A DNA stretch of 64,000 bases from Anoxybacillus flavithermus (lineage in GTDB: Bacteria; Bacillota; Bacilli; Bacillales; Anoxybacillaceae). The stretch is from contig NZ_PEDM01000010.1 in the NCBI RefSeq assembly GCF_002742685.1, positions 1-64,000 on the forward strand, given 5' to 3'. Position 1 is the first letter of the stretch, and each line of letters begins with the position of its first letter. Positions 6,964-14,901 of this stretch are shown here, piece after piece. The notes under the pieces are model-generated. The model did not search any database and was not told the DNA's origin. It saw only the letters and a program-made list of their open reading frames with translations. The position numbers were made by a program, and so were the translations under genes.

Positions 6964-8253
6964 ATGTTTTGTCATCAATGTGAACAAACACCAACAGGGG
7001 GATGTACTGTTGTCGGAGTTTGTGGGAAAGATGAAACAATTGCAAGTTTGCAAGATACGATCGTATTTGCATTAAAAGGAATTGCAGCATATCGCACGCA
7101 CGCACACCAACTTGGATATACCGATCCGTTCGTTGATACAACGACACATGAAGCGTTATATATGACGTTAACAAACTCTAACTTTAACGTACAAGAACAT
7201 ATAGACATGGCGATGAAAGTCGGAAGAGCCGCCATTCGTGTAATGGAGCTACTCGACCGAGCACATACAGAACGACTCGGCATTCCTCAACCTGTTCGTG
7301 TAACGCAAAATAAAATTGAAGGAAAATGTATTCTCGTTACAGGACATAACTTATTTGCCCTTGAACAACTATTAAAACAAACAGAAGGAAAAGGAATTAA
7401 CATTTACACACATTCCGAAATGCTCCCAGCACATGGTTATCCGCAATTAAAAAAATATAAACATCTGAAAGGAAATGTCGGAAAAGCATGGTACGATCAA
7501 CGTCGCTTATTTGAAAAATTCCCTGGCGCCATTTTAGCGACAACCAACTGTGTTATGCCAATAAAAGGTTCATATGCTGATCGCATGTTTTCATACGATG
7601 TAGCCGGTTTAGAACATGTGCAAAAAATCGAAAATGATGATTTCACGCCGTTAATTGAGAAAGCTCTACAACTCCCAGAAGCAAACATTGAATCGGATGA
7701 AACGTTAGTGACTGGGTTCCATCACGAAACCGTTATTCAAATTGCACCGGAAATTATTCAAGCTGTAAAAGAAGGAAAAATTGAACGCTTTTTCGTTATC
7801 GCAGGTTGCGACGCTCCTGGAAAAGGCGGTGAATATTATCGAACGTTAGCTACATCGTTACCGAAAAACACCGTCATTTTAACGACATCCTGTGGGAAAT
7901 TCCGCTTTAACGATGTCGACTACGGGGTTGTTCCTGGCACGAACATTCCACGATATATTGATTTAGGACAATGCAACAACTCGATTTCGACTGTCAAAAT
8001 TGCAATGGCTCTTGCAGAAGCATTCGGCTGTGAGGTCAATGAGTTACCGGTCAGCATCGTTCTTTCATGGTTTGAACAAAAAGCAGTTGCGATATTACTC
8101 GGATTGTTTAGTTTAGGCATTCAAGACATTCGAATTGGACCGAAAGCACCGCACTTTATTTCTGAAGGTGTGTTACGCGTCCTACAAGATATGTTCGGTC
8201 TCAAACTTATCGGCGATGTAAAAGAAGATATGCAAGCGATGCTCGCACATTAA
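6964..8253 (+). CDS. hcp: Hybrid cluster protein (hydroxylamine / NO reductase)
   Basis: An iron-sulfur protein that reduces NO or hydroxylamine under anaerobic or nitrosative stress. The N-terminal CHQCEQTPTGGC plus GVCGK supplies the cysteines of the first cluster; later motifs such as IAGCDAPGKGGEYY, LTTSCGKFRFN and LGQCNNS carry ligands of the hybrid cluster. At 429 residues it is of the short form lacking the extra helical segment found in the ~550-residue enzymes. ATG 6964 has AGGAGG upstream and is preferred over a 6937 start. The reductase partner Hcr is not adjacent. Monocistronic, with an FNR-type promoter. Confidence 0.93.
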   Translation: MFCHQCEQTPTGGCTVVGVCGKDETIASLQDTIVFALKGIAAYRTHAHQLGYTDPFVDTTTHEALYMTLTNSNFNVQEHIDMAMKVGRAAIRVMELLDRAHTERLGIPQPVRVTQNKIEGKCILVTGHNLFALEQLLKQTEGKGINIYTHSEMLPAHGYPQLKKYKHLKGNVGKAWYDQRRLFEKFPGAILATTNCVMPIKGSYADRMFSYDVAGLEHVQKIENDDFTPLIEKALQLPEANIESDETLVTGFHHETVIQIAPEIIQAVKEGKIERFFVIAGCDAPGKGGEYYRTLATSLPKNTVILTTSCGKFRFNDVDYGVVPGTNIPRYIDLGQCNNSISTVKIAMALAEAFGCEVNELPVSIVLSWFEQKAVAILLGLFSLGIQDIRIGPKAPHFISEGVLRVLQDMFGLKLIGDVKEDMQAMLAH

Positions 8254-8278
8254 AAGGGCTGTTTCATCCAGCCCTTTT
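8252..8278. terminator. Bidirectional terminator after hcp
   Basis: AAAAGGGCTG (8252-8261) pairs with CAGCCCTTTT (8269-8278), loop of seven bases. It serves hcp and the convergent nuclease gene. Confidence 0.85.
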
Positions 8279-8283
8279 CACAT

Positions 8284-8811
8284 TTACGAAGCTTTATTTA
8301 ACCATACACTCATATTAAATCCTTCTTCTGTCACGTATCCATCGACACTCCATATTCGTTTTTTTGCTTTTTTCGCTTTTTCCTGTACTTTATACAATCT
8401 TTTTGCATATTTTGTGTCCGGTTCAAATACGTAAGCAACACGCGCAAACCCTTCTTGCACGATTTTTTCTTGGTATAAAGTTCCATCCTCTAACCATATG
8501 TACGCAAGCAATCGACCATAACGATCGTACGGTTGTTCTTTTGCGCTTAGTTCAACTGTCACTTTTTTGTGAAGCAAAACGTCTTTAGCGAATTGTTTTG
8601 CTTCTTCACCATACACCTGTTTTTCGCGATACGTTTCCGGTGTATCGATATTTAGTAGACGAACCGTTACGATTTCGCCATCTTTTTTTATTTTTACTGT
8701 ATCCCCATCAACAACATATTCTACTGTCGTAACAAATGTTTTCTCTTTATTTTGCGATGTACAACCGACAATAAAGACAATTGCCGTAAAAAACATAATC
8801 CATTTTCTCAT
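8284..8811 (-). CDS. Staphylococcal nuclease-like (SNase) lipoprotein
   Basis: A 175-residue secreted, membrane-anchored nuclease similar to Bacillus YncB-type thermonucleases. The signal peptide ends in the lipobox VFIVGC. The SNase OB-fold contains VVDGDTVKI, VRLLNIDTPET and YDRYGRLLAYIWL, including the catalytic Asp/Arg/Glu motif positions. Its start overlaps the preceding phosphatase gene (ATGA), so the two are co-translated. It probably degrades extracellular nucleic acids; the substrate range cannot be told from sequence. Confidence 0.88.
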   Translation of the reverse strand: MRKWIMFFTAIVFIVGCTSQNKEKTFVTTVEYVVDGDTVKIKKDGEIVTVRLLNIDTPETYREKQVYGEEAKQFAKDVLLHKKVTVELSAKEQPYDRYGRLLAYIWLEDGTLYQEKIVQEGFARVAYVFEPDTKYAKRLYKVQEKAKKAKKRIWSVDGYVTEEGFNMSVWLNKAS

Positions 8812-9434
8812 AAATGTGTCAGCTCACTTTCAAGATGTGAAATGTCTGATTCACATTCCATATTCCACTTTTCCCCGTCAAACGATACGATCGTCACACT
8901 CGTACCGTATACACGGCTATTTTTCCACAATTCCGCAAGTGTTTGTTGTTTCCAATATACAAGAAGCGTGCGAATCACCATGCCATGTGTAACGATAAGA
9001 ATATGACCTTCTGAATGATTTTCAGCTATATGTTGGATCGTAGCAATAGCTCGACGTTGAACATCAAGAAACGTCTCGCCAATAATCGGCTTGTATGCAT
9101 CTGGATCATGATAAAAATGATAATGATTTTGCTCGTCGGATTGCGCAATTTCTGCAATCGTTTTCCCTTCCCAATCACCTAAGTGAATTTCACGTAGCCG
9201 TTCATCAAAATATATTGGCACATGACGTTGCCCTAGCACAATTTGCGCCGTTTCTTTTGTACGATCACTTGGACTACAATACACCGCAGTAAACGGAACT
9301 GTACGCAACCGCTCATGTAAAAGTACAGCGTGTTTTTTTCCCTTTTCAGTTAAAGGCGAGTCTTTCCATCCTTGCATTCGTTGTTGCACATTCCACTCTG
9401 TTTCAGCATGACGAATGACGTATAACTTTAACAT
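8808..9434 (-). CDS. Histidine phosphatase family protein (PhoE/YhfR-like)
   Basis: A 208-residue phosphoglycerate-mutase-fold phosphatase. The catalytic motif LYVIRHAETEWN is at the N-terminus, CSPSDRTKET near residue 54, and the second histidine in VTHGMVIRTLL near 150. Length and motifs resemble the Bacillus broad-specificity phosphatase PhoE rather than the metabolic mutase. The 3' end overlaps the SNase start by four bases. Confidence 0.85.
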   Translation of the reverse strand: MLKLYVIRHAETEWNVQQRMQGWKDSPLTEKGKKHAVLLHERLRTVPFTAVYCSPSDRTKETAQIVLGQRHVPIYFDERLREIHLGDWEGKTIAEIAQSDEQNHYHFYHDPDAYKPIIGETFLDVQRRAIATIQHIAENHSEGHILIVTHGMVIRTLLVYWKQQTLAELWKNSRVYGTSVTIVSFDGEKWNMECESDISHLESELTHL

Positions 9435-9456
9435 CTTTCAATCCCTCCTCCAAATG

Positions 9457-9481
9457 AAAAAAGCAAGCTATATTCGCTTAC
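9457..9481 (-). terminator. Terminator of the nosDLYF cluster
   Basis: Minus-strand GTAAGC (9481-9476) pairs with GCTTGC (9468-9463, one G-T), followed by six T; it lies just beyond the nosF stop. Confidence 0.65.
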
Positions 9482-9486
9482 CTTTT

Positions 9487-10188
9487 TCAGTATGACATAT
9501 GTTGTGAAATTTGTGCAAAAAATATAGACTCTAACGATTTTCCATCTTGACAAAGCGCGGAAACCGAATCGTATATAAGCATTTGTCCTTGATGAATAAA
9601 TGCGACAGTATCTGCAATTTCTTCAACCATTGAGAGCATATGTGTCGAAAAAATAATAGCTTTTCCCTTTTCTTTTTCAGAACGAATAAGTTGTTTAAAT
9701 TCCCATACCCAATACGGATCTAAACCGTTTGTTGGCTCATCTAGAATAAGCAATGGAGCGTCTGCTAAAAGCGCTTGCGCAAACGCGAGTCGCTGTTGCA
9801 TTCCTTTTGAATATGTCTTTACTTGTTTATGTCGATCATTTGTTAATCCGACAACCTCCAAACATTGTTTCACTCGCTCGTCTGTTGCCCCTTGCCACCG
9901 TCCAAATAGAGATAACACTTCATAACCTGTAAACAGAGGAGGAAATTGCAAATGATCTGGCATAAACGAAAACCATTGCTTGTCGTTGCTTTGAATCGGT
10001 TGTCCGTTTACATATATGTCTCCTTTCGTTGGGGGGAGCTGCCCGATTAACATTTTAATGATCGTGCTTTTTCCAGCACCGTTACCGCCGCATAACGCTA
10101 AACATTGTCCTTCTTGAACAGAAAAAGAAATGTTTTCTACTTTATTTTGTTCGTTATATATTTTCGTCAATTGTCTCACTTCAAGCAT
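9487..10188 (-). CDS. nosF: ABC transporter ATPase, NosF type
   Basis: A 233-residue ABC ATPase with Walker A GGNGAGKST (about residue 37), signature YSKGMQQRLAFAQALL and Walker B LLILDEPTNGLD. It is the last gene of the nosD-nosL-nosY-nosF cluster, one base downstream of the permease stop. In N2O reducers NosF powers NosY and, with NosD, helps assemble the copper sulfide centre of NosZ. The assignment rests on the cluster, because the ATPase alone is generic. Confidence 0.85.
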   Translation of the reverse strand: MLEVRQLTKIYNEQNKVENISFSVQEGQCLALCGGNGAGKSTIIKMLIGQLPPTKGDIYVNGQPIQSNDKQWFSFMPDHLQFPPLFTGYEVLSLFGRWQGATDERVKQCLEVVGLTNDRHKQVKTYSKGMQQRLAFAQALLADAPLLILDEPTNGLDPYWVWEFKQLIRSEKEKGKAIIFSTHMLSMVEEIADTVAFIHQGQMLIYDSVSALCQDGKSLESIFFAQISQHMSY

Positions 10189-10189
10189 G

Positions 10190-10990
10190 TTATTTCCCTC
10201 GTTTCAACCACATGTTCACTAAAAATAACGGCACAATCACCCATACACATGCGATCATAATAAATGTAAACTGTCCATTTACGCTTTCTGCCCATTTTGA
10301 CCATTCGTATAATTGCGGTCCAAATAGTGCGCTACTTTTCAAAGCCGCTACAGTCCAAACACGCACGAGTTCAACCGGATTCAATATGATAGATAAAACA
10401 AATAAAAAAATGGTCCATTGCTTTGGAACAATTGATAACAAAAATAATACGATAAATTCATAAAATAAAACGAAAAACGCCCAAATAAATAAACTGACAC
10501 CGAGAGCTTGTAGACGATTAGAGGAAACAAGTCCAACGAATAAAGCAATCGCCAAAAAAATACTTGTTAATACAATGGTTAATACAAACGAAAGGAAAAG
10601 AAACGTCGACCATGTTCCTCCTGTTACAAAAAGAGCGACACTCGCACTTCCATATCCGAGTGCAACTACTGTCCATAATGATATACAGCTTCCCACATAT
10701 AAACCAAACGTTAAAGAACGAGTAGAGATCGGATATGTTAATATAAGTGATAATCGACCGTCCTCCTTTTCACCCGCAATAAATAAACTACCTGCTAATA
10801 AAGCAACGAGTGGAACAAGCAAAAGCGACAAATTTAACAAAGCCGCTGTCGAACGTGTAAATACTCCTGCTGCCTCGTGTCCGCTACTTGCGATCACAGT
10901 TGATGATAGGACGGCAAACAAAACGGCAAAAGTGATAAGCCATTTGCTACGAATCATCATCATCCATTGATACTTTATCGCTGTATTCAT
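10190..10990 (-). CDS. nosY: ABC transporter permease, NosY type
   Basis: A 266-residue membrane protein with about six hydrophobic segments and a large outward loop, in the ABC-2 permease class. It overlaps the nosL stop by four bases and nosF begins one base after its end, so the three are strictly coupled. It is the expected membrane partner of the NosF ATPase and the NosD beta-helix protein. Confidence 0.85.
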   Translation of the reverse strand: MNTAIKYQWMMMIRSKWLITFAVLFAVLSSTVIASSGHEAAGVFTRSTAALLNLSLLLVPLVALLAGSLFIAGEKEDGRLSLILTYPISTRSLTFGLYVGSCISLWTVVALGYGSASVALFVTGGTWSTFLFLSFVLTIVLTSIFLAIALFVGLVSSNRLQALGVSLFIWAFFVLFYEFIVLFLLSIVPKQWTIFLFVLSIILNPVELVRVWTVAALKSSALFGPQLYEWSKWAESVNGQFTFIMIACVWVIVPLFLVNMWLKRGK

Positions 10991-11433
10991 TGCTCAAATC
11001 CCCATCGATGTTTTTTTAGTTGCTCGTACGTCCATAACTCCCCTTTTCCTTCTTGTTCCATGTACATTTTGGCATGTTTTTCGTTTGCAAATGAAACGAC
11101 TCCATAACTCATCGGCGTCCAATAATTTGGATTGTATACATAAACAGCGTGCTCAAGCTCAATCCATTCTCCGTTTGTTACATCGCGAACGTATTTCTTT
11201 GCAATGTCCTCATTGTTTTCATTCATCCACTCGATCATGCACCCAATATCATCAAACTTATGCACCGTTCCATCTTTTAAAATTATTTCTGTAGCATATG
11301 GCTCTGCTGTTATACTCATATTACAAACTACACATACATCAATATCTGGATTAATTTCTTCAGGCTCATACGTTTTCGCTCCACTACATGCGACGAGAAA
11401 ACATGCAAAGAAAAGGTTAGCGATTTTTTTCAT
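10987..11433 (-). CDS. nosL: NosL copper-binding lipoprotein
   Basis: A 148-residue lipoprotein with lipobox FLVACSG. Known NosL proteins bind Cu(I) outside the membrane and deliver it to NosZ. Likely ligands visible are the Cys and Met of VCVVCNMSI (near residue 35) and the DIGCMIEWM segment; the acidic and aromatic C-terminal part also matches the family. It overlaps the nosD 3' end by 17 bases. The gene could also act in general copper handling if nosZ is really absent. Confidence 0.88.
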   Translation of the reverse strand: MKKIANLFFACFLVACSGAKTYEPEEINPDIDVCVVCNMSITAEPYATEIILKDGTVHKFDDIGCMIEWMNENNEDIAKKYVRDVTNGEWIELEHAVYVYNPNYWTPMSYGVVSFANEKHAKMYMEQEGKGELWTYEQLKKHRWGFEQ

Positions 11434-12748
11434 ATGTCATTCTCCTTCCATATCCGATCATAAGCAAACTGCTTACAAATAAAATGCTTCCAAACAGCAA
11501 CAGTTTCCAAGATCTTTCGGTTGTTTTGTTTTTATTGTGATCAACTTCCATAAGTGGAAAGCGGTCTTCCCCTTGCGCCTGTGCTTGCGTAAAAAATGAC
11601 TCCGTTGTATCAAGAAGTGATAACGCCGGACTTTGAAAATAAAATTGCACACTTGGCCATTTCCGCAACAGTCGACTATACATAGAACGAATGCGATGTG
11701 GGGTATCACCGATTCCATCATCGTTGAAATCATAAAACCGATAATTGTCCCAATAATTCCCTTTTCGTCCATCATCAAATGCAATGGGTGCTCCTTGGAT
11801 AAGCGCGTCTTCCATATTTCCTAAAAATTTATTTTTGACAAAAATTATACCGGGGTTTTCATATAAACTGTGCAATGCACGATAGTTACCGATAAATTCA
11901 TTGTCTTTTATATGACAATGACGTGCATTTTGTAACGATAAAGCGGTGCTATTATAAAGAAATGTATTGTTGTGCATCACTACATGTTCGCTATCGTAAA
12001 TGAGTGCCCCATATCCACGATAGTCTAATTGTTTAGCAATCGTATTATGTCCAATCGTAAACTGCTTGGACATCATCATCATCATTCCATTAATATTTTC
12101 TGTGAGCATATTTTCTTTTGCCATCCCGTCTTCAGCATACATGAAATGAATGGCATAGCGAGCATTCGTTACTTCGTTTTTTTCGATCATTGTATGTTTA
12201 GCCCAATCTAAATAAATGCCATCTTGCACACGTGAAATATGATTTTCGCGTACAACAACCCCGTTTGTCTTCAATAGGTGAATACCGTTTCCTCGTTGAG
12301 CGAAATGAATATCTCGTCCACGAATAACATTGTTTAAAAGATTGATATTTGTCCCTTTTTCTACATAAACACCGTAATGCACATGTTCTATACGTACGTG
12401 TTTTAACGTAACATGTGAACTTTTTTGAATGAGCACGCCAGCTCCTTTTCCATGTGCGCTGTTGCGCACTGTTAATCCTTCGATATGAACGCGAGGAGCA
12501 CGAATGGTAACAACATATTCGCATCCTTCCCCATCAACTACCGCTCCGTGTTCAGCAACAAGATGAATTGGCTTATGAATGATAATCGGACCTTTGTATA
12601 TTCCTTTTTTCACGATTAACACGTCGCCAGCATGCGCTTCATCAATAGCTTGTTGTAGCTGTTTATGTACTTCGATCTTTTCTCCATATACCGTTTTTGC
12701 AAATAAAAGTGTAACGATCGATGTGAGCAAAAAAAATAAGTTACGCAT
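11417..12748 (-). CDS. nosD: NosD periplasmic/surface copper-assembly protein (beta-helix)
   Basis: A 443-residue protein with signal peptide (to about residue 24), a long right-handed parallel beta-helix of repeated Asn-rich rungs (for example NVIRGRD, NHISRVQDGIYLDWAKHTMIEKNEV) typical of the NosD/CASH family, and a C-terminal membrane helix (SWKLLLFGSILFVSSLLMIG). The tail anchor is expected for a Gram-positive version. NosD works with NosFY in CuZ centre assembly. ATG 12748 is chosen because CGGAG lies directly before it. It heads the cluster; no nosZ gene lies upstream, where a GGDEF/EAL gene is found instead. Confidence 0.9.
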   Translation of the reverse strand: MRNLFFLLTSIVTLLFAKTVYGEKIEVHKQLQQAIDEAHAGDVLIVKKGIYKGPIIIHKPIHLVAEHGAVVDGEGCEYVVTIRAPRVHIEGLTVRNSAHGKGAGVLIQKSSHVTLKHVRIEHVHYGVYVEKGTNINLLNNVIRGRDIHFAQRGNGIHLLKTNGVVVRENHISRVQDGIYLDWAKHTMIEKNEVTNARYAIHFMYAEDGMAKENMLTENINGMMMMMSKQFTIGHNTIAKQLDYRGYGALIYDSEHVVMHNNTFLYNSTALSLQNARHCHIKDNEFIGNYRALHSLYENPGIIFVKNKFLGNMEDALIQGAPIAFDDGRKGNYWDNYRFYDFNDDGIGDTPHRIRSMYSRLLRKWPSVQFYFQSPALSLLDTTESFFTQAQAQGEDRFPLMEVDHNKNKTTERSWKLLLFGSILFVSSLLMIGYGRRMTYEKNR

Positions 12749-12797
12749 GTTCACTCCGTCCTCGCGTTTATCATTTATACGTCCACATTAATGTAAA

Positions 12798-12838
12798 TTT
12801 GTGAAGAAAAAAGAAAATATATGTGAACAAAATGTGAA
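12798..12838 (-). promoter_or_regulatory. Phased TGTGAA repeats upstream of nosD (possible ResD site)
   Basis: TGTGAA occurs on the plus strand starting at 12800, 12822 and 12833, that is 22 and 11 bases apart and so on one face of the helix. The first is TTTGTGAA, matching the ResD-type half site TTTGTGAAT in eight bases. The array lies 50-90 bases upstream of the nosD start, where an activator of anaerobic genes would bind. The third copy touches the terminator of the neighbouring gene. Confidence 0.4.
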
Positions 12839-12861
12839 AAGAGACGCTAATGAAGCGCCTC
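12837..12861 (-). terminator. Terminator of the GGDEF/EAL gene
   Basis: Minus-strand GAGGCGC pairs with GCGTCTC (12861-12841, one G-T), then TTTT. It overlaps the last codons of the gene. Confidence 0.75.
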
Positions 12862-14766
12862 TTTCGATTGATTATGTTGTTCGAGCCATTGCAACAACTT
12901 TTCTGCTTCTAACGACTGACTAAAGTAAAAACCTTGTGCAAAATCACAATCCATTTTTTGTAATAAAGATACTTGTTCGTCACGTTCTACCCCTTCGGCA
13001 AGCACTTGTAAATCTAAACTTTTTGCTAAGTGGATAATGGTATCGACGATCGTTGCATCTTTCGAATTATCTGTAATGTCACGGATAAACGAGCGGTCGA
13101 TTTTCAATAGTGAAACAGGCAAATTGCGAATATAGGCAAGCGACGAAAAGCCGGTACCAAAATCGTCAATCGCAACTTGAATGCCGACTTGTTGTAACTC
13201 TGTTAAAATATGTTTTCCTGTTTCGATATTTTCCATTAGTCCACTTTCTGTTATTTCTAAAATTAAATAGTGAGGTGGAAACTGTGTTTCTTGTAAAATA
13301 CTTTTCACATGCGTCACAAATTCTTTGCGATTTAGTAAAAATGGTGATAAATTTACTGCGAGCTTTAATGTCGGAAAATGATTTTGCCATTGTTTTACTT
13401 GTCGACACGCTTCTTTTAACACCCATGTTGTAATTTCAAAAATGAATCCGTTTTTCTCAGCAATTGGAATAAACTCTAATGGTGAGATCGCTCCAAGCGT
13501 CGGATGTGTCCAACGCATGAGCGCCTCAACCCCCATGATTGCCTTATTATCTAACGACACTTTCGGTTGGTAGCATAAATAAAATTGGTTGTTTAACAAC
13601 GCTAGGGGCAATTCTTGTTCAATCATCGTTTTTCGATTTTGCTGTGGATGATAAAAATGATACCCTTTTCCTCGTTCCTTCGCATAGCAAAGCGCTTGGT
13701 CAGCTTGTTTCAACAACGTGTCTAAATTCGTACCGTCTTGCGGAAAGAACGTCACTCCAACAGAAAGGCTTGATTGGATGACGTGCTTTTTATATCGAAA
13801 TGGCTCTACGAACGATTGAAGCAAATGCTCCATGCGCGCAACAATCGTCTCTTTGTTCACTTCATGTAACACGATGACAAACTCATCACCACCGATGCGA
13901 GCAAAAAAGTCTTCTCGTTGCAAATGTTGCTGAATGCGACGAACAGCTTCTTGCAAAAAGAAATCCCCTGCTTGATACGAAAAACGATCATTAATCCATT
14001 TAATTTTGTCAAAATCAATGTAACATAAGGCAAATGGTTGCTGTTGTTGAATCATATGTTGCACATACGTTTCAAAATAAAAACGATTAGGAATATTCGT
14101 TAACGAATCGAAATTCTTTAGTTTTACAAGTGCTTCCTCGCAGCATTTCCATTTCGTAATATCTTTTGCCACAACAATCACGTGTTCAATTTCATTTCTT
14201 TCATTTAGTAATGGCTGGGCATGCATATAAATCCATATAAAGTGCCCGTCACGTGTTCGCCAACGACATTCAACAGTTGTTTCCTTTTCTTTCGTCGCAT
14301 AAATCGTATGTAACTTTTCCATCAACATGGGGATGTCATCATGATGAACAAAAGAAAATAGCTCGTGATTGCAAACTTCTTCTGCACATTTCAACACATG
14401 TCGGGCGCTTGGCGAAACGTATGTAATTTCGCCCTCTGATGATAAAATAAATGTAAATTCGGACGCCATTGAAGAAAGAGAAGCGGTGAGACGCATATCA
14501 ATAAACGGTTCATGCTGGTATGTTACAACAATGGCTTGTAGCGCACCCTCTTTGTTACATAAAGCAGTTGCTTGTACATATACATTTTTTTGTTCATTTC
14601 CTTCTTTCAACATGTCATACGAAACGATGCGACCATGTTTTGCATCATCAATAAACTTTTTTAACAGTTCGCGATTCACATCAAGATGATAAAAATGGCG
14701 GAAAAAATGTTCATCCGCTCCTAAAATTTTCCCATTCGGAGCCATAACAGCGATTGCTTGCATCAT
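12847..14766 (-). CDS. PAS-PAS-GGDEF-EAL cyclic-di-GMP signalling protein
   Basis: About 639 residues. Two N-terminal PAS-like sensor domains are followed by a GGDEF domain with an intact IGGDEFVIVL active site (residue near 340) and an EAL domain with VEALMRWTHP and later DDFGTGFSSLAYI. Both catalytic motifs look intact, so it could make or break cyclic-di-GMP. No transmembrane segment is seen. ATG 14766 is preferred because AAAGAGG lies nine bases upstream; the frame is open to 14880 but the extra 38 residues lack a ribosome site and overlap the region just beyond cadA. Confidence 0.87.
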   Translation of the reverse strand: MMQAIAVMAPNGKILGADEHFFRHFYHLDVNRELLKKFIDDAKHGRIVSYDMLKEGNEQKNVYVQATALCNKEGALQAIVVTYQHEPFIDMRLTASLSSMASEFTFILSSEGEITYVSPSARHVLKCAEEVCNHELFSFVHHDDIPMLMEKLHTIYATKEKETTVECRWRTRDGHFIWIYMHAQPLLNERNEIEHVIVVAKDITKWKCCEEALVKLKNFDSLTNIPNRFYFETYVQHMIQQQQPFALCYIDFDKIKWINDRFSYQAGDFFLQEAVRRIQQHLQREDFFARIGGDEFVIVLHEVNKETIVARMEHLLQSFVEPFRYKKHVIQSSLSVGVTFFPQDGTNLDTLLKQADQALCYAKERGKGYHFYHPQQNRKTMIEQELPLALLNNQFYLCYQPKVSLDNKAIMGVEALMRWTHPTLGAISPLEFIPIAEKNGFIFEITTWVLKEACRQVKQWQNHFPTLKLAVNLSPFLLNRKEFVTHVKSILQETQFPPHYLILEITESGLMENIETGKHILTELQQVGIQVAIDDFGTGFSSLAYIRNLPVSLLKIDRSFIRDITDNSKDATIVDTIIHLAKSLDLQVLAEGVERDEQVSLLQKMDCDFAQGFYFSQSLEAEKLLQWLEQHNQSKEALH

Positions 14767-14870
14767 TTTATTCATCCTCTTTGTTGTTAAAGTTCTATCT
14801 TCATTTTCACTAAAAACGGTGAAAAAATCAACAACGTTTCTAATATTTCTGAATAATATCCTTTTTTTTG

Positions 14871-14901
14871 AAAAGCGCACAACTTTACATCGTGCGCTTT
14901 T
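14871..14901 (-). terminator. Hairpin at the 3' end of cadA
   Basis: A ten-base inverted repeat (AAAAGCGCAC at 14871-14880 with GTGCGCTTTT at 14892-14901) spans the cadA stop. The only T tract on the minus strand is within the stem, so termination strength is uncertain. Confidence 0.6.

Noticed and set aside
12198-12524. 108-residue frame antisense/offset to nosD
   Set aside because: It is produced by the repetitive beta-helix coding sequence of nosD in another frame.
14767-14880. N-terminal extension of the GGDEF/EAL protein
   Set aside because: It has no ribosome site and lies over the sequence next to the cadA hairpin; the start at 14766 has AAAGAGG at proper spacing.
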